Source of the DNA: Gammaproteobacteria bacterium
Lineage (GTDB): Bacteria; Pseudomonadota; Gammaproteobacteria; Competibacterales; Competibacteraceae
Reading direction: 5' to 3'
NCBI GenBank assembly: GCA_024235135.1
Contig: JACKMZ010000018.1
Span: 1-28,308, forward strand
Length of the DNA stretch: 28,308 nt
Notes under the pieces: generated by a model
Databases searched by the model: none
What the model was told of the DNA's origin: nothing
The model's input: the letters and a program-made list of their open reading frames with translations, nothing else
Program-made: the position numbers and the translations under genes
In this document: positions 1-7,251 of the stretch, piece after piece
Layout of the letters: each line of letters starts with the position of its first letter
Numbering within the stretch: the first letter of the stretch is position 1

Positions 1-460
1 GACCGTGGATCACGCGGCGCAGCGCGAACAGGAGTCGCCGCACGGTGGGCGACACGCGGGGCGGTTGTTCGGTCACGGTCAGCCAGCGCCGGGTGGCCGA
101 ACGCTCGCGGCCGAGCAGCAGGGCGAACGCCGTCCCCGGCGTGGGCAGGCGCTGACCACTGTGCGCGGCGGTCTCGCGATACAGCGGATAGACCTCCGCC
201 GGTTGCGGAAACAATGGCAGGAAATGGGCTTCGGGAAACCGTAACAGGGACCACACCAGGAGCGAGACGCTGACATCATCGATCAGTTGGTCCGGATGGC
301 GTTGGTACTGATACCACTTGGGCGTGGTGATGCCGAGCAGATAACAGCAATCGACGATATTCAGCCCCAACCACTGCCGCAGCAGCAAGACGTCGCGTCC
401 GCGCGCGCCCCGGCTTTCTATTTCCTGGAGGGTCGCGTCGGGAATACTGGGCGCGTTCAT
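1..460 (-). CDS. HTH-like small protein, paralogue of its neighbour (partial, 3' end outside window)
   Basis: Reading the minus strand from the ATG at 460 gives an open frame of 153 codons that leaves the window at position 1 without a stop. It begins MNAPSIPDATLQEIESRG. It is clearly homologous to the upstream protein at 457-1140: both share the blocks CYLLGI, PKW, SLLVW/ALLVW, FPEAHFLP/YPEAHYLP, VYPLY, LLGRE and VRRLLF in the same order. The segment LLLRQWLGLNIVDCCYLLGITTPKW (about residues 24-48, given here only to place the domain) reads like a helix-turn-helix, so DNA binding is plausible but unproven. Its ATG overlaps the TGA of the upstream paralogue by 4 bp, which suggests coupled translation. 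The family is not recognised. Confidence 0.7.
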   Translation of the reverse strand, partial: MNAPSIPDATLQEIESRGARGRDVLLLRQWLGLNIVDCCYLLGITTPKWYQYQRHPDQLIDDVSVSLLVWSLLRFPEAHFLPLFPQPAEVYPLYRETAAHSGQRLPTPGTAFALLLGRERSATRRWLTVTEQPPRVSPTVRRLLFALRRVIHG

Positions 461-1140
461 GAGCCGGATTCCTCCGCTTTGGGAAGCCGTGTCTTGGGCC
501 GGCCTCGGGGCCGGGGCGGCGCGGCTGACGCGGGTTTCCGCCGGCGCGTCGTCGCCTGCCCGGCCATCCGATACCACGAGGTGATCTTGGCCAGGCTAAG
601 GCCGCGTTCCGCCGCTTCCTGGCGAATACGCTGCATCCAGATATCCAGACCGAGCACCCCGTGATTCAATAACACGTTGCGAAACACGAACAGCAGGCGG
701 CGCACCGAACCGCTGGCCGGCCGGGGGTTGGTCTCGGATAGCCAACGGCCGGCGCTGGTGGTTTCCCGCCCCAGGAGCACGCCAAAGGCGATCTTGCCGA
801 GTTTCCCCCGGCGTTTCTCGGCCAGGGTCTGAGGGCTTTGCGCGGCCATCGCCTGGTACAGCGGATAGACGTCCGCCGGTTCGGGAAAATCCGGCAGATA
901 ATGGGCTTCGGGGTATTTCAACAGCGTCCACACCAGCAGGGCGAGGCTGGGATCGCTGACGGGACGGCTGGGGTCGTCGGTGTAGGCGCGCCATTTGGGT
1001 AGGCTGATTATACCCAGTAGATAGCAGGTCTCCGGCACGCTCAGGTGGTACCACTGTTGCAGAAACAACAGGTCGTGGCCACACACGGGGCGGTTATCCA
1101 GATCGAGCGGGGCGGCGTCGGGAAAGGGTGGCGCAGTCAT
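457..1140 (-). CDS. HTH-like small protein of unknown function (first of tandem pair)
   Basis: This is a 227-residue protein starting MTAPPFPDAAPL. A helix-turn-helix-like stretch lies at about residues 24-50, around CYLLGI and PKW. The middle is conserved with the downstream paralogue, and the C-terminus (about residues 195-227) is rich in Arg, Lys and Pro, as in proteins that touch nucleic acid. A CAGG ribosome-binding-like sequence precedes the ATG. It is the first gene after a divergent intergenic region that holds inverted repeats (1157-1226), so a self-regulating transcription factor is one possible reading. FlhC-type regulators were considered, but the zinc-binding cysteines expected there are absent. 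The function is unknown. Confidence 0.7.
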   Translation of the reverse strand: MTAPPFPDAAPLDLDNRPVCGHDLLFLQQWYHLSVPETCYLLGIISLPKWRAYTDDPSRPVSDPSLALLVWTLLKYPEAHYLPDFPEPADVYPLYQAMAAQSPQTLAEKRRGKLGKIAFGVLLGRETTSAGRWLSETNPRPASGSVRRLLFVFRNVLLNHGVLGLDIWMQRIRQEAAERGLSLAKITSWYRMAGQATTRRRKPASAAPPRPRGRPKTRLPKAEESGS

Positions 1141-1156
1141 CGGTAAACCTGAAATG

Positions 1157-1226
1157 GCGATAGCTATTTGTTATTATAATAACTTAATTGCCTCGGATCA
1201 GGAGGCTATCGCATTAATTTGCGATA
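1157..1226. promoter_or_regulatory. Divergent promoter/operator-like region with palindromes
   Basis: GCGATAGC at 1157-1164 is repeated inverted as GCTATCGC at 1205-1212, and GCGATA appears once more at 1221-1226. Between them, GTTATTATAATAAC at 1170-1183 is a perfect 14-bp palindrome. It holds a TATAAT hexamer on each strand (1175-1180 plus, 1173-1178 minus), so it could serve as overlapping -10 elements for the divergent genes starting at 1140 (minus) and 1265 (plus). No convincing -35 was seen on either strand. A role as operator is inferred. Confidence 0.45.
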
Positions 1227-1264
1227 TTTCAGTGAGTTGTTAGGTTCCCAGCACAAGAGATCCT

Positions 1265-2026
1265 ATGAGCCCCGTCCCCGCTTTTTCCCGGCGCGCCTTC
1301 ACCCCCGAGTTGCTGACCGGTTTGTTTCTGCCCGCCGAGTCGGCGGATATCCCCTTGGACGCGCCCTTGCCGAACGCGCCGGTGCCCAATGCCACGTTGC
1401 CCCTGCCCACCGGCGGGGTGACGCTGTTTTACGGATTGAGTGCGTCCCGACTCATGGGACAGGCCTTGCAACGGGCGCAGCGCCAAGGCTGGCGCTGTAT
1501 CGGCGCGCGCGCCCACGCGGCTTTCGCGCAGGTGCAGGCCGCGAACGATCCCCTGACGCTGGAGCGGCTCCCGCATGTCGAGGTCCTATGGCTCAGTAAA
1601 AGCTATACGAGCCGCCCCCTCGCCGCGCGGGTGCAGGCCCATCTGCTGCGCTATCTGGAGGAAGCCGGACAGCCCCAAGCGGCCGATCCGCCGCCGCGCT
1701 TTACCCAGGCCCTGAAACATCCCGACCTGTTGCCGCGCTTGCTTCAGGAACCGGAGTTTTCCCATCTGCGGGCGGTGATTACCACCTTTCCCGGCCTACC
1801 CGCGACCGATGGCAATCGCCCGGCGGCGCAGTGCCTGTACGTCAAGGATTTAAGCGCCATCCAGACCCTCCAGATCGATTATGGGGTCTCACCCGAGCAG
1901 GCCCAAGCGGTCTTTCGCTTGCCCACCGCCGAGGAATTGGCCCAGCCCCGCGAGGCGCTCAATCCGTTCCGGGCCACACTCCCCAAACCCAGCGTGGTTT
2001 ATGTCCGCGTGGGGCCGGTGGGATGA
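1265..2026 (+). CDS. Hypothetical protein, first gene of a three-gene overlapping operon
   Basis: This is a 253-residue protein beginning MSPVPAFSRRAF. It has no signal peptide and no membrane segment. The region after about residue 48 (GGVTLFYGLSASRLMGQAL, then a second block ending HVEVLWLSKSY) alternates strands and helices and could be a Rossmann-like fold, but no catalytic motif stands out. Its TGA overlaps the next ATG by 4 bp, and the following two genes are linked in the same way. It is transcribed divergently from the HTH-like pair. The family is not recognised. Confidence 0.65.
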   Translation: MSPVPAFSRRAFTPELLTGLFLPAESADIPLDAPLPNAPVPNATLPLPTGGVTLFYGLSASRLMGQALQRAQRQGWRCIGARAHAAFAQVQAANDPLTLERLPHVEVLWLSKSYTSRPLAARVQAHLLRYLEEAGQPQAADPPPRFTQALKHPDLLPRLLQEPEFSHLRAVITTFPGLPATDGNRPAAQCLYVKDLSAIQTLQIDYGVSPEQAQAVFRLPTAEELAQPREALNPFRATLPKPSVVYVRVGPVG

Positions 2027-2346
2027 ATGAGGACTACCCGGCAAGCATGAGCGATCCCAAAAACGACTTGTTGAAGCGGTATGCCGCCCGATATATCTGG
2101 TGGAAAACGCCGGAGGAGGCTTTGCGCTATCCCACGCGCATCATCGCGCAGGTCATGAACATCGGCACTTTCGATGACACCACGGAATTGACCCAACAGT
2201 TTGGGGAAGAAACGTTGAAGCAGGTGTTGGCTCAGGCGGAAATCGGCCAATTCAACGGGCGATCCTGGGCCTATTGGCATTATCGGCTCGGCATCACGCG
2301 CCCCGACCAAGAAGTCCCCCCGTTGCCACAACAGCGTTTCCTATGA
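2023..2346 (+). CDS. Small conserved protein resembling those encoded next to AbiEii-type toxins
   Basis: The start chosen is the ATG at 2023, which overlaps the upstream TGA. It gives 107 residues beginning MNEDYPASMSDPK. The pattern AARYIWWKTPEEALRYP, then IAQVMNIGTFDD, then SWAYWHYRLG resembles small proteins I recall being encoded beside nucleotidyltransferase AbiEii/AbiGii toxins. That resemblance is from memory. No nucleotidyltransferase toxin is present here: the next gene lacks its GSxxxD-type motif. So a toxin-antitoxin role cannot be claimed. A second in-frame Met at residue 9 is an alternative start. Confidence 0.65.
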   Translation: MNEDYPASMSDPKNDLLKRYAARYIWWKTPEEALRYPTRIIAQVMNIGTFDDTTELTQQFGEETLKQVLAQAEIGQFNGRSWAYWHYRLGITRPDQEVPPLPQQRFL

Positions 2347-2777
2347 ACGAAACCTGGCTTCGGTCGCTACCGCACATCACGACCTCAACCCATGAACTGG
2401 AACGCCTACTGGATCGGGTCTGCCACAACGAAGCCGTCCCCAGCTACCGCGATTTCGAGGAACTGTTAGCGCCGGTGGCCCGTGCCCTGCTCGCGGGCTG
2501 GCAACCCGATTTAACGGTGTTCCAAGGTCTCGCTCGCCAACGCGCGGGGTATCTGGTGGATTTGTTGGCCGGCTGGATGGCGGAGAACCCCACCCGCGCC
2601 TGGCGTCCCGTACTCGACCGGTTAGCCGCCGAAACCCCTGAGCGTGTTCCCGCGCCCTTTTTTCATGGCGATCCCGTGTGCGAGGTTTGCCATGACGACG
2701 TGGCCCGGCTTTGGGGTTTGACGCGGGGTTTGAATGTGACCCGTTTGCGGCAGTGGTTGGAGCAGGGATTGGCCTGA
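2343..2777 (+). CDS. Hypothetical protein with a C-terminal CxxC
   Basis: This 144-residue protein begins MNETWLRSLPHI, starting at an ATG that overlaps the previous TGA by 4 bp. It is largely helical by composition. A lone CEVC pair sits at about residues 111-114, and the last 30 residues end in a helix-rich segment (LWGLTRGLNVTRLRQWLEQ). No family is recognised. It is the last gene of the plus-strand trio and ends 87 bp before the end of the convergent RNA ligase gene. No strong terminator was seen between the two. Confidence 0.6.
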   Translation: MNETWLRSLPHITTSTHELERLLDRVCHNEAVPSYRDFEELLAPVARALLAGWQPDLTVFQGLARQRAGYLVDLLAGWMAENPTRAWRPVLDRLAAETPERVPAPFFHGDPVCEVCHDDVARLWGLTRGLNVTRLRQWLEQGLA

Positions 2778-2864
2778 ACGCTGAGCGATTTGGGTCAGCC
2801 TCTCGGAGGGGTGGAGAAACCTGGTTCGGCAACCAAACTGAGGCGCCACTTTGTTCCGGAAAGA

Positions 2865-3575
2865 CTATTTCCCGACAATCTTAGCGCCGTTATGAATCGT
2901 TGCTCTTAACCGGTTTGGCTTGATAGTGGAACGTGACCAATGCTTTTCCACTGCCTGAATAAATGCAGGCCGGACAAGCTTGGCCCGTTGTTCAAGCCAG
3001 TCACCCTGATCAATTCGCAGGTAAATACCTTCGGCAGACTGATCAGTCAGCCTTGATTTCGATAAGAATCTTTCAATCTCCGAATAGGAAAATCGCCCCC
3101 GCGCGAGGCATGGTACTTTGGAGACAGGTATTTTTTCTATGAGTCGATCCCTGCACGCCGATGATAGAAAGCGTCGAGACTCCCGGTCATAAATATCGAA
3201 TGCAAGGAACCAGTCCGGCAAACGATCATAGAAAATCGAATGTTGGGCATAACACCATTCGCCAAATAGAATGTATCGGTCAAAGAGATGCTCGAAAAGC
3301 AAATCCGAACGATGCGCCAACCATTCACCGAGTTTTTTCCATTGACCCGAGCCGGGAAGATGCAAATAGGTTCCCCTGTTCTGGGCGCGGATATTACCCT
3401 CTGAATCAAACGAGATACCCAGGTTTGCCCCGTCCACTTTTTCTTCGACAGTAAGTTCGTGTCGCAGAAATTCATCTCGTTCGGATTGCGTCAGTACTTT
3501 ATCCCCTCTGACATCAACCCCTGGCAGGGTGGCTAGATGAGGAGTCGAGGGAAATTTGCAGAAATCCTCTTTCAT
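2865..3575 (-). CDS. RNA ligase family protein (nucleotidyltransferase superfamily)
   Basis: This 236-residue protein carries the full set of covalent nucleotidyltransferase motifs. Motif I is EKVDG with the candidate AMP-acceptor Lys at residue 46. NRG is at 66-68, motif III is LFGEWCYA (103-110), motif IIIa is WFLAFDIYD (122-130), motif IV is EGIYLR (182-187), and motif V is RAKLVRP (197-203). This fits ATP-dependent RNA ligases, which seal RNA breaks via ligase-AMP. Few residues follow motif V, so any C-terminal domain is small. The ATG overlaps the stop of the PIN-like gene by 4 bp, so ligase and nuclease are probably made together. That context suggests repair of RNA cut by the partner, which is inference. 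The substrate is unknown. Confidence 0.88.
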   Translation of the reverse strand: MKEDFCKFPSTPHLATLPGVDVRGDKVLTQSERDEFLRHELTVEEKVDGANLGISFDSEGNIRAQNRGTYLHLPGSGQWKKLGEWLAHRSDLLFEHLFDRYILFGEWCYAQHSIFYDRLPDWFLAFDIYDRESRRFLSSACRDRLIEKIPVSKVPCLARGRFSYSEIERFLSKSRLTDQSAEGIYLRIDQGDWLEQRAKLVRPAFIQAVEKHWSRSTIKPNRLRATIHNGAKIVGK

Positions 3576-4102
3576 TTTCCCATCTTAATGGCATATTTGG
3601 TTCTGACGTATTCCGGGCACAGGAATTGAACAGTGATGCCGACCTCAGCCAAAGCATCCTTCCATCCCCACCACTTGCTATCCGTGGCCTGCAAGATCGG
3701 CGGCTTGTTCACATGCGCATAGGCCACGGCGACAAACTTTCGGTCTGATTTGTCGAAATCATGTAACCCATCATGTGTTGGGAATTCCTCATACGAATCG
3801 CCATTCTTAGTGATGTTTACTCTCTGCGAGTCCTGCAGGCCATGGCGATGATCGTGAACCCACTTCATGAAACCGTCACCGACACCAGGCTGTCCTTTCA
3901 TGGAGAGCTGCTGCCGATATTCATCAAAGATTTCATCGCTCGCGTCGATGACCAAAGCGCGCATTTTAATGACATGCTCAACTGCCTCGATACATGCAAG
4001 TACACACGCATCCGGAACATCGGAATTCGGATCTGGCTGGGTGGCGAGATTGGCCGTTTTTGGCACGTTGGTATCCACCAGACAAGTCTTCGGCAAGCTC
4101 AT
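3572..4102 (-). CDS. PIN-like nuclease domain protein
   Basis: This 176-residue protein is consistent with the PIN fold. It has LVDTN near the N-terminus (Asp 10), a helix CIEAVE with an acidic residue (Glu 39), DFDKSDRKFVAVA at 115-127 (Asp 117 and Asp 120), and QATDSKWW with Asp 141 at the last acidic position. These would form the metal-binding site of an RNase. The protein is somewhat longer than VapC toxins, and no VapB-like antitoxin lies beside it. It is the middle gene of the ATPase-PIN-ligase operon and overlaps both neighbours by 4 bp. RNA cleavage is expected for the family; its target is unknown. Confidence 0.75.
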   Translation of the reverse strand: MSLPKTCLVDTNVPKTANLATQPDPNSDVPDACVLACIEAVEHVIKMRALVIDASDEIFDEYRQQLSMKGQPGVGDGFMKWVHDHRHGLQDSQRVNITKNGDSYEEFPTHDGLHDFDKSDRKFVAVAYAHVNKPPILQATDSKWWGWKDALAEVGITVQFLCPEYVRTKYAIKMGK

Positions 4103-5502
4103 TTGGATGCCTCCAGATTTTGGGTTTGTTGCATCCGCTTTTTAATGGCCGCCTTAGCCTGTTCAGTAATATCACCCATCTCATCGCCGAAAAAATTCTC
4201 CGGCCAATTACGGATATTGCCAAAGATGTCGATTTCGAGCGGCTCCAGGGTCGCAGGCGTCTTGGCGATATTGGCAAAATAGGCCGACACTTTTTCCTTT
4301 GGCACCGTGTCTTCGGCGATACGACGCTGCAAGCGACGCAGGAAATGCTCCGAATGGGTTTCGATGACTAATTGGATGTCTCTGTCGGCTCCGTTTTCCC
4401 TCGAATTAATAACATCAATCATGACGTCAGCCAGAGCGGATTGCGCATTGGGGTGCAGGTGGATTTCAGGCTGTTCCATGAGGATAATCGATCCTCTCGG
4501 TGCGTAAAAACACTGCACAAGAACCGGAAGTACCTGTGATATCCCGAAACCAACGTCCGGAAGGTCGACCCAGTCGACCGATCCCTTGGTTCGAACCTTG
4601 ACCTCATACTCCTGTCGCTGCTCGGATATTGGATTGACCTTAAATTCCTCGATCAGCCCCATATCCTTGAGCTTGCTGGCGATGACCTCCTCAAAAAGTT
4701 TGGTTGGACGTCTGTATCCCAAACTTATTTTTCGCCCTCGTGCCGCAAGAATTGCCGCGACGGTGTTTTCTCCCGCATAGCCGACACTTTCTGGTTCGAT
4801 TCCGCTCCAGGAATACAGACGCTCCGCCTTGGTGCGCAGTGGTCCTAGGTAACAGAGCGATCTGAACAGCCTTTCATGCCTCAGATTCAAATCCTGAACG
4901 AAATCCGCGTTCTGGTGATAGGCCACCACCTCGTCAGGGAAACCGTAAAACCGGACCGGGGCACTGGGATACCAAACCCGCCCTTGCTTGCGTTTCAGCG
5001 TGTAATGGGCCACTTCGATTTTGTACTCGGAAACAGCTTTCGATCTTCGCTTCATGCCGATGGACAATCTGAGTTCACCTTTCTCAAGCAACTCATATTT
5101 CAGTTCATTTAGAACCAAGGTGTACTGGTCCTTATCCCCCAGGCCGACCTCAGCATGAAAGGTAAGGCAATCGCCAGAAAAGGCTTGTCCCGACACTGGA
5201 TCTTTGAAACCCATCTTTTCTGGCAACGACCACCGATAGCCGAAGGAAATGCTGTTTTCCGGTTTACGGCGAAATACCATCTCCTGATAGGAGCCCAACT
5301 GAACAGCGGAATTTTTGCCACCAGGATAAAAAATCGCCTTTCTGTCTGGCGACTCCACCGTTTGCTTTAGCATCATCAGGAACTGTCCGATGCTTGATTT
5401 ACCCGAACTGTTGGCGCCAAAAAACAGGGAGATGGGAGCCATCTGAATTAGGCCAGTATCTTTCCAGCCTTTGAAATTTTTTATATGCAAAGTTTTTAGC
5501 AC
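4099..5502 (-). CDS. AAA/ABC-type ATPase (SMC/OLD-like, DUF3696-like C-terminus)
   Basis: This is a 467-residue protein with a GTG start at 5502, preceded by a good GGGAGGG ribosome binding site. Walker A is GANSSGKS at 29-36. An ABC-signature-like GFGISQ lies at 318-323. Walker B is IILMEQPE (339-346, catalytic Glu 343) followed by IHLHP, and a switch-like ETHSEHFLRRL occurs at 381-391. The C-terminal part (LEIDIFGNIRNWPENFFGDE) matches the end typical of DUF3696 ATPases. Such ATPases often act as sensors or regulators of partner nucleases in anti-phage systems (Septu PtuA and PARIS AriA are related examples). It is first in the operon with PIN and RNA ligase genes. Its sensing role is inferred. 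Confidence 0.88.
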   Translation of the reverse strand: MLKTLHIKNFKGWKDTGLIQMAPISLFFGANSSGKSSIGQFLMMLKQTVESPDRKAIFYPGGKNSAVQLGSYQEMVFRRKPENSISFGYRWSLPEKMGFKDPVSGQAFSGDCLTFHAEVGLGDKDQYTLVLNELKYELLEKGELRLSIGMKRRSKAVSEYKIEVAHYTLKRKQGRVWYPSAPVRFYGFPDEVVAYHQNADFVQDLNLRHERLFRSLCYLGPLRTKAERLYSWSGIEPESVGYAGENTVAAILAARGRKISLGYRRPTKLFEEVIASKLKDMGLIEEFKVNPISEQRQEYEVKVRTKGSVDWVDLPDVGFGISQVLPVLVQCFYAPRGSIILMEQPEIHLHPNAQSALADVMIDVINSRENGADRDIQLVIETHSEHFLRRLQRRIAEDTVPKEKVSAYFANIAKTPATLEPLEIDIFGNIRNWPENFFGDEMGDITEQAKAAIKKRMQQTQNLEASK

Positions 5503-5698
5503 GATTATTCCCTCCCCATTCTCATCGATTATTGGGGATATTGTCGGCCACGGCGACGATGATAGCGCAGTCTTTGCTCACTCCGGGCTTTCTCGAATAC
5601 GGCGCGAACAGCGGCCTCCAAACGGACAATCCTTAAAATTCTTTCCGCAAAACCCTCCCGAGATCCGCCGCAGCGGCTTGCCTCAATCCCGCTTCGGC

Positions 5699-6325
5699 CT
5701 ATTCCTGTTTCGCACGTTTGGCCAACTCCTTTTGTAGCGCCTCCAGTTCGTCGATGTTCTGATCGTCAGCGCCCTGCCAATCGGGAAGAAACTTCTGCTG
5801 TATCCACCCGGCAAACGCTTTCCGTAGCCTGGTCAGGCTTCGTTCGCCGAAGGCATTCTCGTCCAACAGAAAATAACGCTGCTGCGGCTGATAAGCCTGC
5901 AATTCCGCCGGGACCGGGTCCTGCAATTCCGCTCGTTCTAGCGGCGCCGTCCAGGGCGTTTCACCGGTATAAAACACGAGGGGCAACACCGCCGGCAACG
6001 GACCCGAGTGCGGGGTCTGGTGGCGACTCAGATCCTGATACAGCAACCCGATATAGCTCGTTATCCATGCGGCTGTGAAGCCGTCACCACTGTTTTGGCC
6101 GGGTATTAACAAATAGACGTACAACCACTGTGCCGCAAAGCGTACCCGCCAAATCACGTCGTCATGCCGGTGGCGCAGATCATCCGCCACATAGCTGGCA
6201 CCGATCCGTTCCAATGTCGAAAAATCCAGGGCGAGTATCCAATCTTCCGGCAAAAAACCCCGCAACAGTTCTTCGAACTTTTGCGGCTGGGAAAACAACT
6301 TTTTATAGTCTGCTTCTTCGTGCAT
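5699..6325 (-). CDS. Rpn-family nuclease/transposase_31-like protein, probably degenerate
   Basis: The start chosen is the ATG at 6325, giving 208 residues. An upstream ATG at 6382 would overlap the previous gene. The sequence ADYKKLF, LLRGFLPEDW, LERIGASYVADDLRHRHDDVIWRVR, WLYVYLL and YIGLLYQDL fits Rpn (PD-(D/E)XK) proteins. In the family the next catalytic block usually reads LLEFQS; here it is LLIPGQNS, so the acidic residue is replaced by Pro. About 45 residues usually present after LLLDE appear to be missing. A TAG at 5701 ends the frame, although roughly 23 more plausible in-frame codons follow before a TAA. It is likely inactive or decaying. It sits 10 bp after the transfer operon and before the ATPase operon. 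Confidence 0.75.
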   Translation of the reverse strand: MHEEADYKKLFSQPQKFEELLRGFLPEDWILALDFSTLERIGASYVADDLRHRHDDVIWRVRFAAQWLYVYLLIPGQNSGDGFTAAWITSYIGLLYQDLSRHQTPHSGPLPAVLPLVFYTGETPWTAPLERAELQDPVPAELQAYQPQQRYFLLDENAFGERSLTRLRKAFAGWIQQKFLPDWQGADDQNIDELEALQKELAKRAKQE

Positions 6326-6335
6326 CTGGACACTC

Positions 6336-7238
6336 TCACAAAGGGGCAATCCCCGCCCGTCGAACCAAGGCGCCCTGGCCATCCTTGTAAATCATCGCCG
6401 GCACGGATTTGACCTGTAGCGCGTTGAATAGGACCAGGTTGCGCGCCAAGGCCGTTTTGGCCTCGGTACTCCGATCCGGGCTGGCCCGATGGCGCTCCAT
6501 CCACTCGGTTAGGACAGCCGCTTCGGGATGGCTCAACAAGCCCATGACCACGTCCCGCTGGCGTAGGGAGGCATCCAGAACGGCCACCGGCGCCCAACGG
6601 ACCCGCAATTGCCCTTGGCGAACCTTGTCGCGCAACAACGTCCACTGCTGGTGGCAGTACCGGCAGAATGGATCAAAGAAGATGTAGACCAGCGGCGCGC
6701 CCGCGCGGCCTTCCTCGATCACCGTGGCTTGCCCGAGTTGATCCCACAACGAGTCCCATGGCGGTGAACCGGCTGGGCTGGCCGGTGGAACGGAGGCCGT
6801 GTCCGGTACCGGCGTTGCTTGGGAACGCGGTGGGGTTCCACGAAACAGGGGCGACCCTTTTTTAACGCGATCTTCCCGATTCAGCAAAATGGCGGGGTGG
6901 CCCTGGGTGTCGATGAGCAAACTGCCGTCTTCGCTGTGGAACACCTTACCCTGGATCATCAATCCGTCCAGGGTGGTGAGCACGATCCCGTGGGCGTTGG
7001 GCCGCGCCGGATCACTGACGCCCCATAACAGCAGATAGCGGCCGAAACTACCGGCCTCGGTGACGGTTAAGCCTTGGCCGCGCAGGCGCTGGATAATCGG
7101 GGGAACCGGGTAATCCTTATGGGAGGGCGCCATCGTGGGCGCGTTGGCCTTGTTCTCCGGTGCGGCGGGAGCCGCCAGGCCGAGCCCGCTCACGGTCAGA
7201 CTTAACAACAACAGCCAACCAGTTCGACGGATTGACAT
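6336..7238 (-). CDS. DsbC/DsbG-like periplasmic thiol-disulfide protein (TrbB type)
   Basis: The start at 7238 is preceded by AGAGGAAATCCC, a strong ribosome binding site, and gives 300 residues. A signal peptide (about residues 1-24, ending AAPAAP) targets the periplasm. The C-terminal thioredoxin fold has FFDPFCRYCHQQW with the CxxC at 192-195 and a cis-Pro loop KSVPAMIY with Pro 280. Its layout (N-terminal domain, Pro-rich linker around 135-160, thioredoxin domain) resembles DsbC/DsbG. IncI transfer regions carry a similar protein, TrbB, thought to handle disulfides in pilus or channel proteins. The gene follows icmT by 13 bp, so it probably belongs to the transfer operon. Confidence 0.85.
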   Translation of the reverse strand: MSIRRTGWLLLLSLTVSGLGLAAPAAPENKANAPTMAPSHKDYPVPPIIQRLRGQGLTVTEAGSFGRYLLLWGVSDPARPNAHGIVLTTLDGLMIQGKVFHSEDGSLLIDTQGHPAILLNREDRVKKGSPLFRGTPPRSQATPVPDTASVPPASPAGSPPWDSLWDQLGQATVIEEGRAGAPLVYIFFDPFCRYCHQQWTLLRDKVRQGQLRVRWAPVAVLDASLRQRDVVMGLLSHPEAAVLTEWMERHRASPDRSTEAKTALARNLVLFNALQVKSVPAMIYKDGQGALVRRAGIAPL

Positions 7239-7251
7239 GGGATTTCCTCTT

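Noticed and set aside
2023..2777. AbiE-type toxin-antitoxin system
   Set aside because: One product resembles AbiEii-associated proteins, but no nucleotidyltransferase motif exists in either neighbour.
2820..2850. Small hairpin TGGTT/AACCA between the convergent trio and ligase genes
   Set aside because: Only a 5-bp stem and no T-run on either strand, too weak for a terminator call.
4099..5502. Known PARIS or Septu system
   Set aside because: The ATPase type is similar, but the partners here are a PIN-like protein and an RNA ligase, not a TOPRIM/DUF4435 protein or an HNH nuclease.
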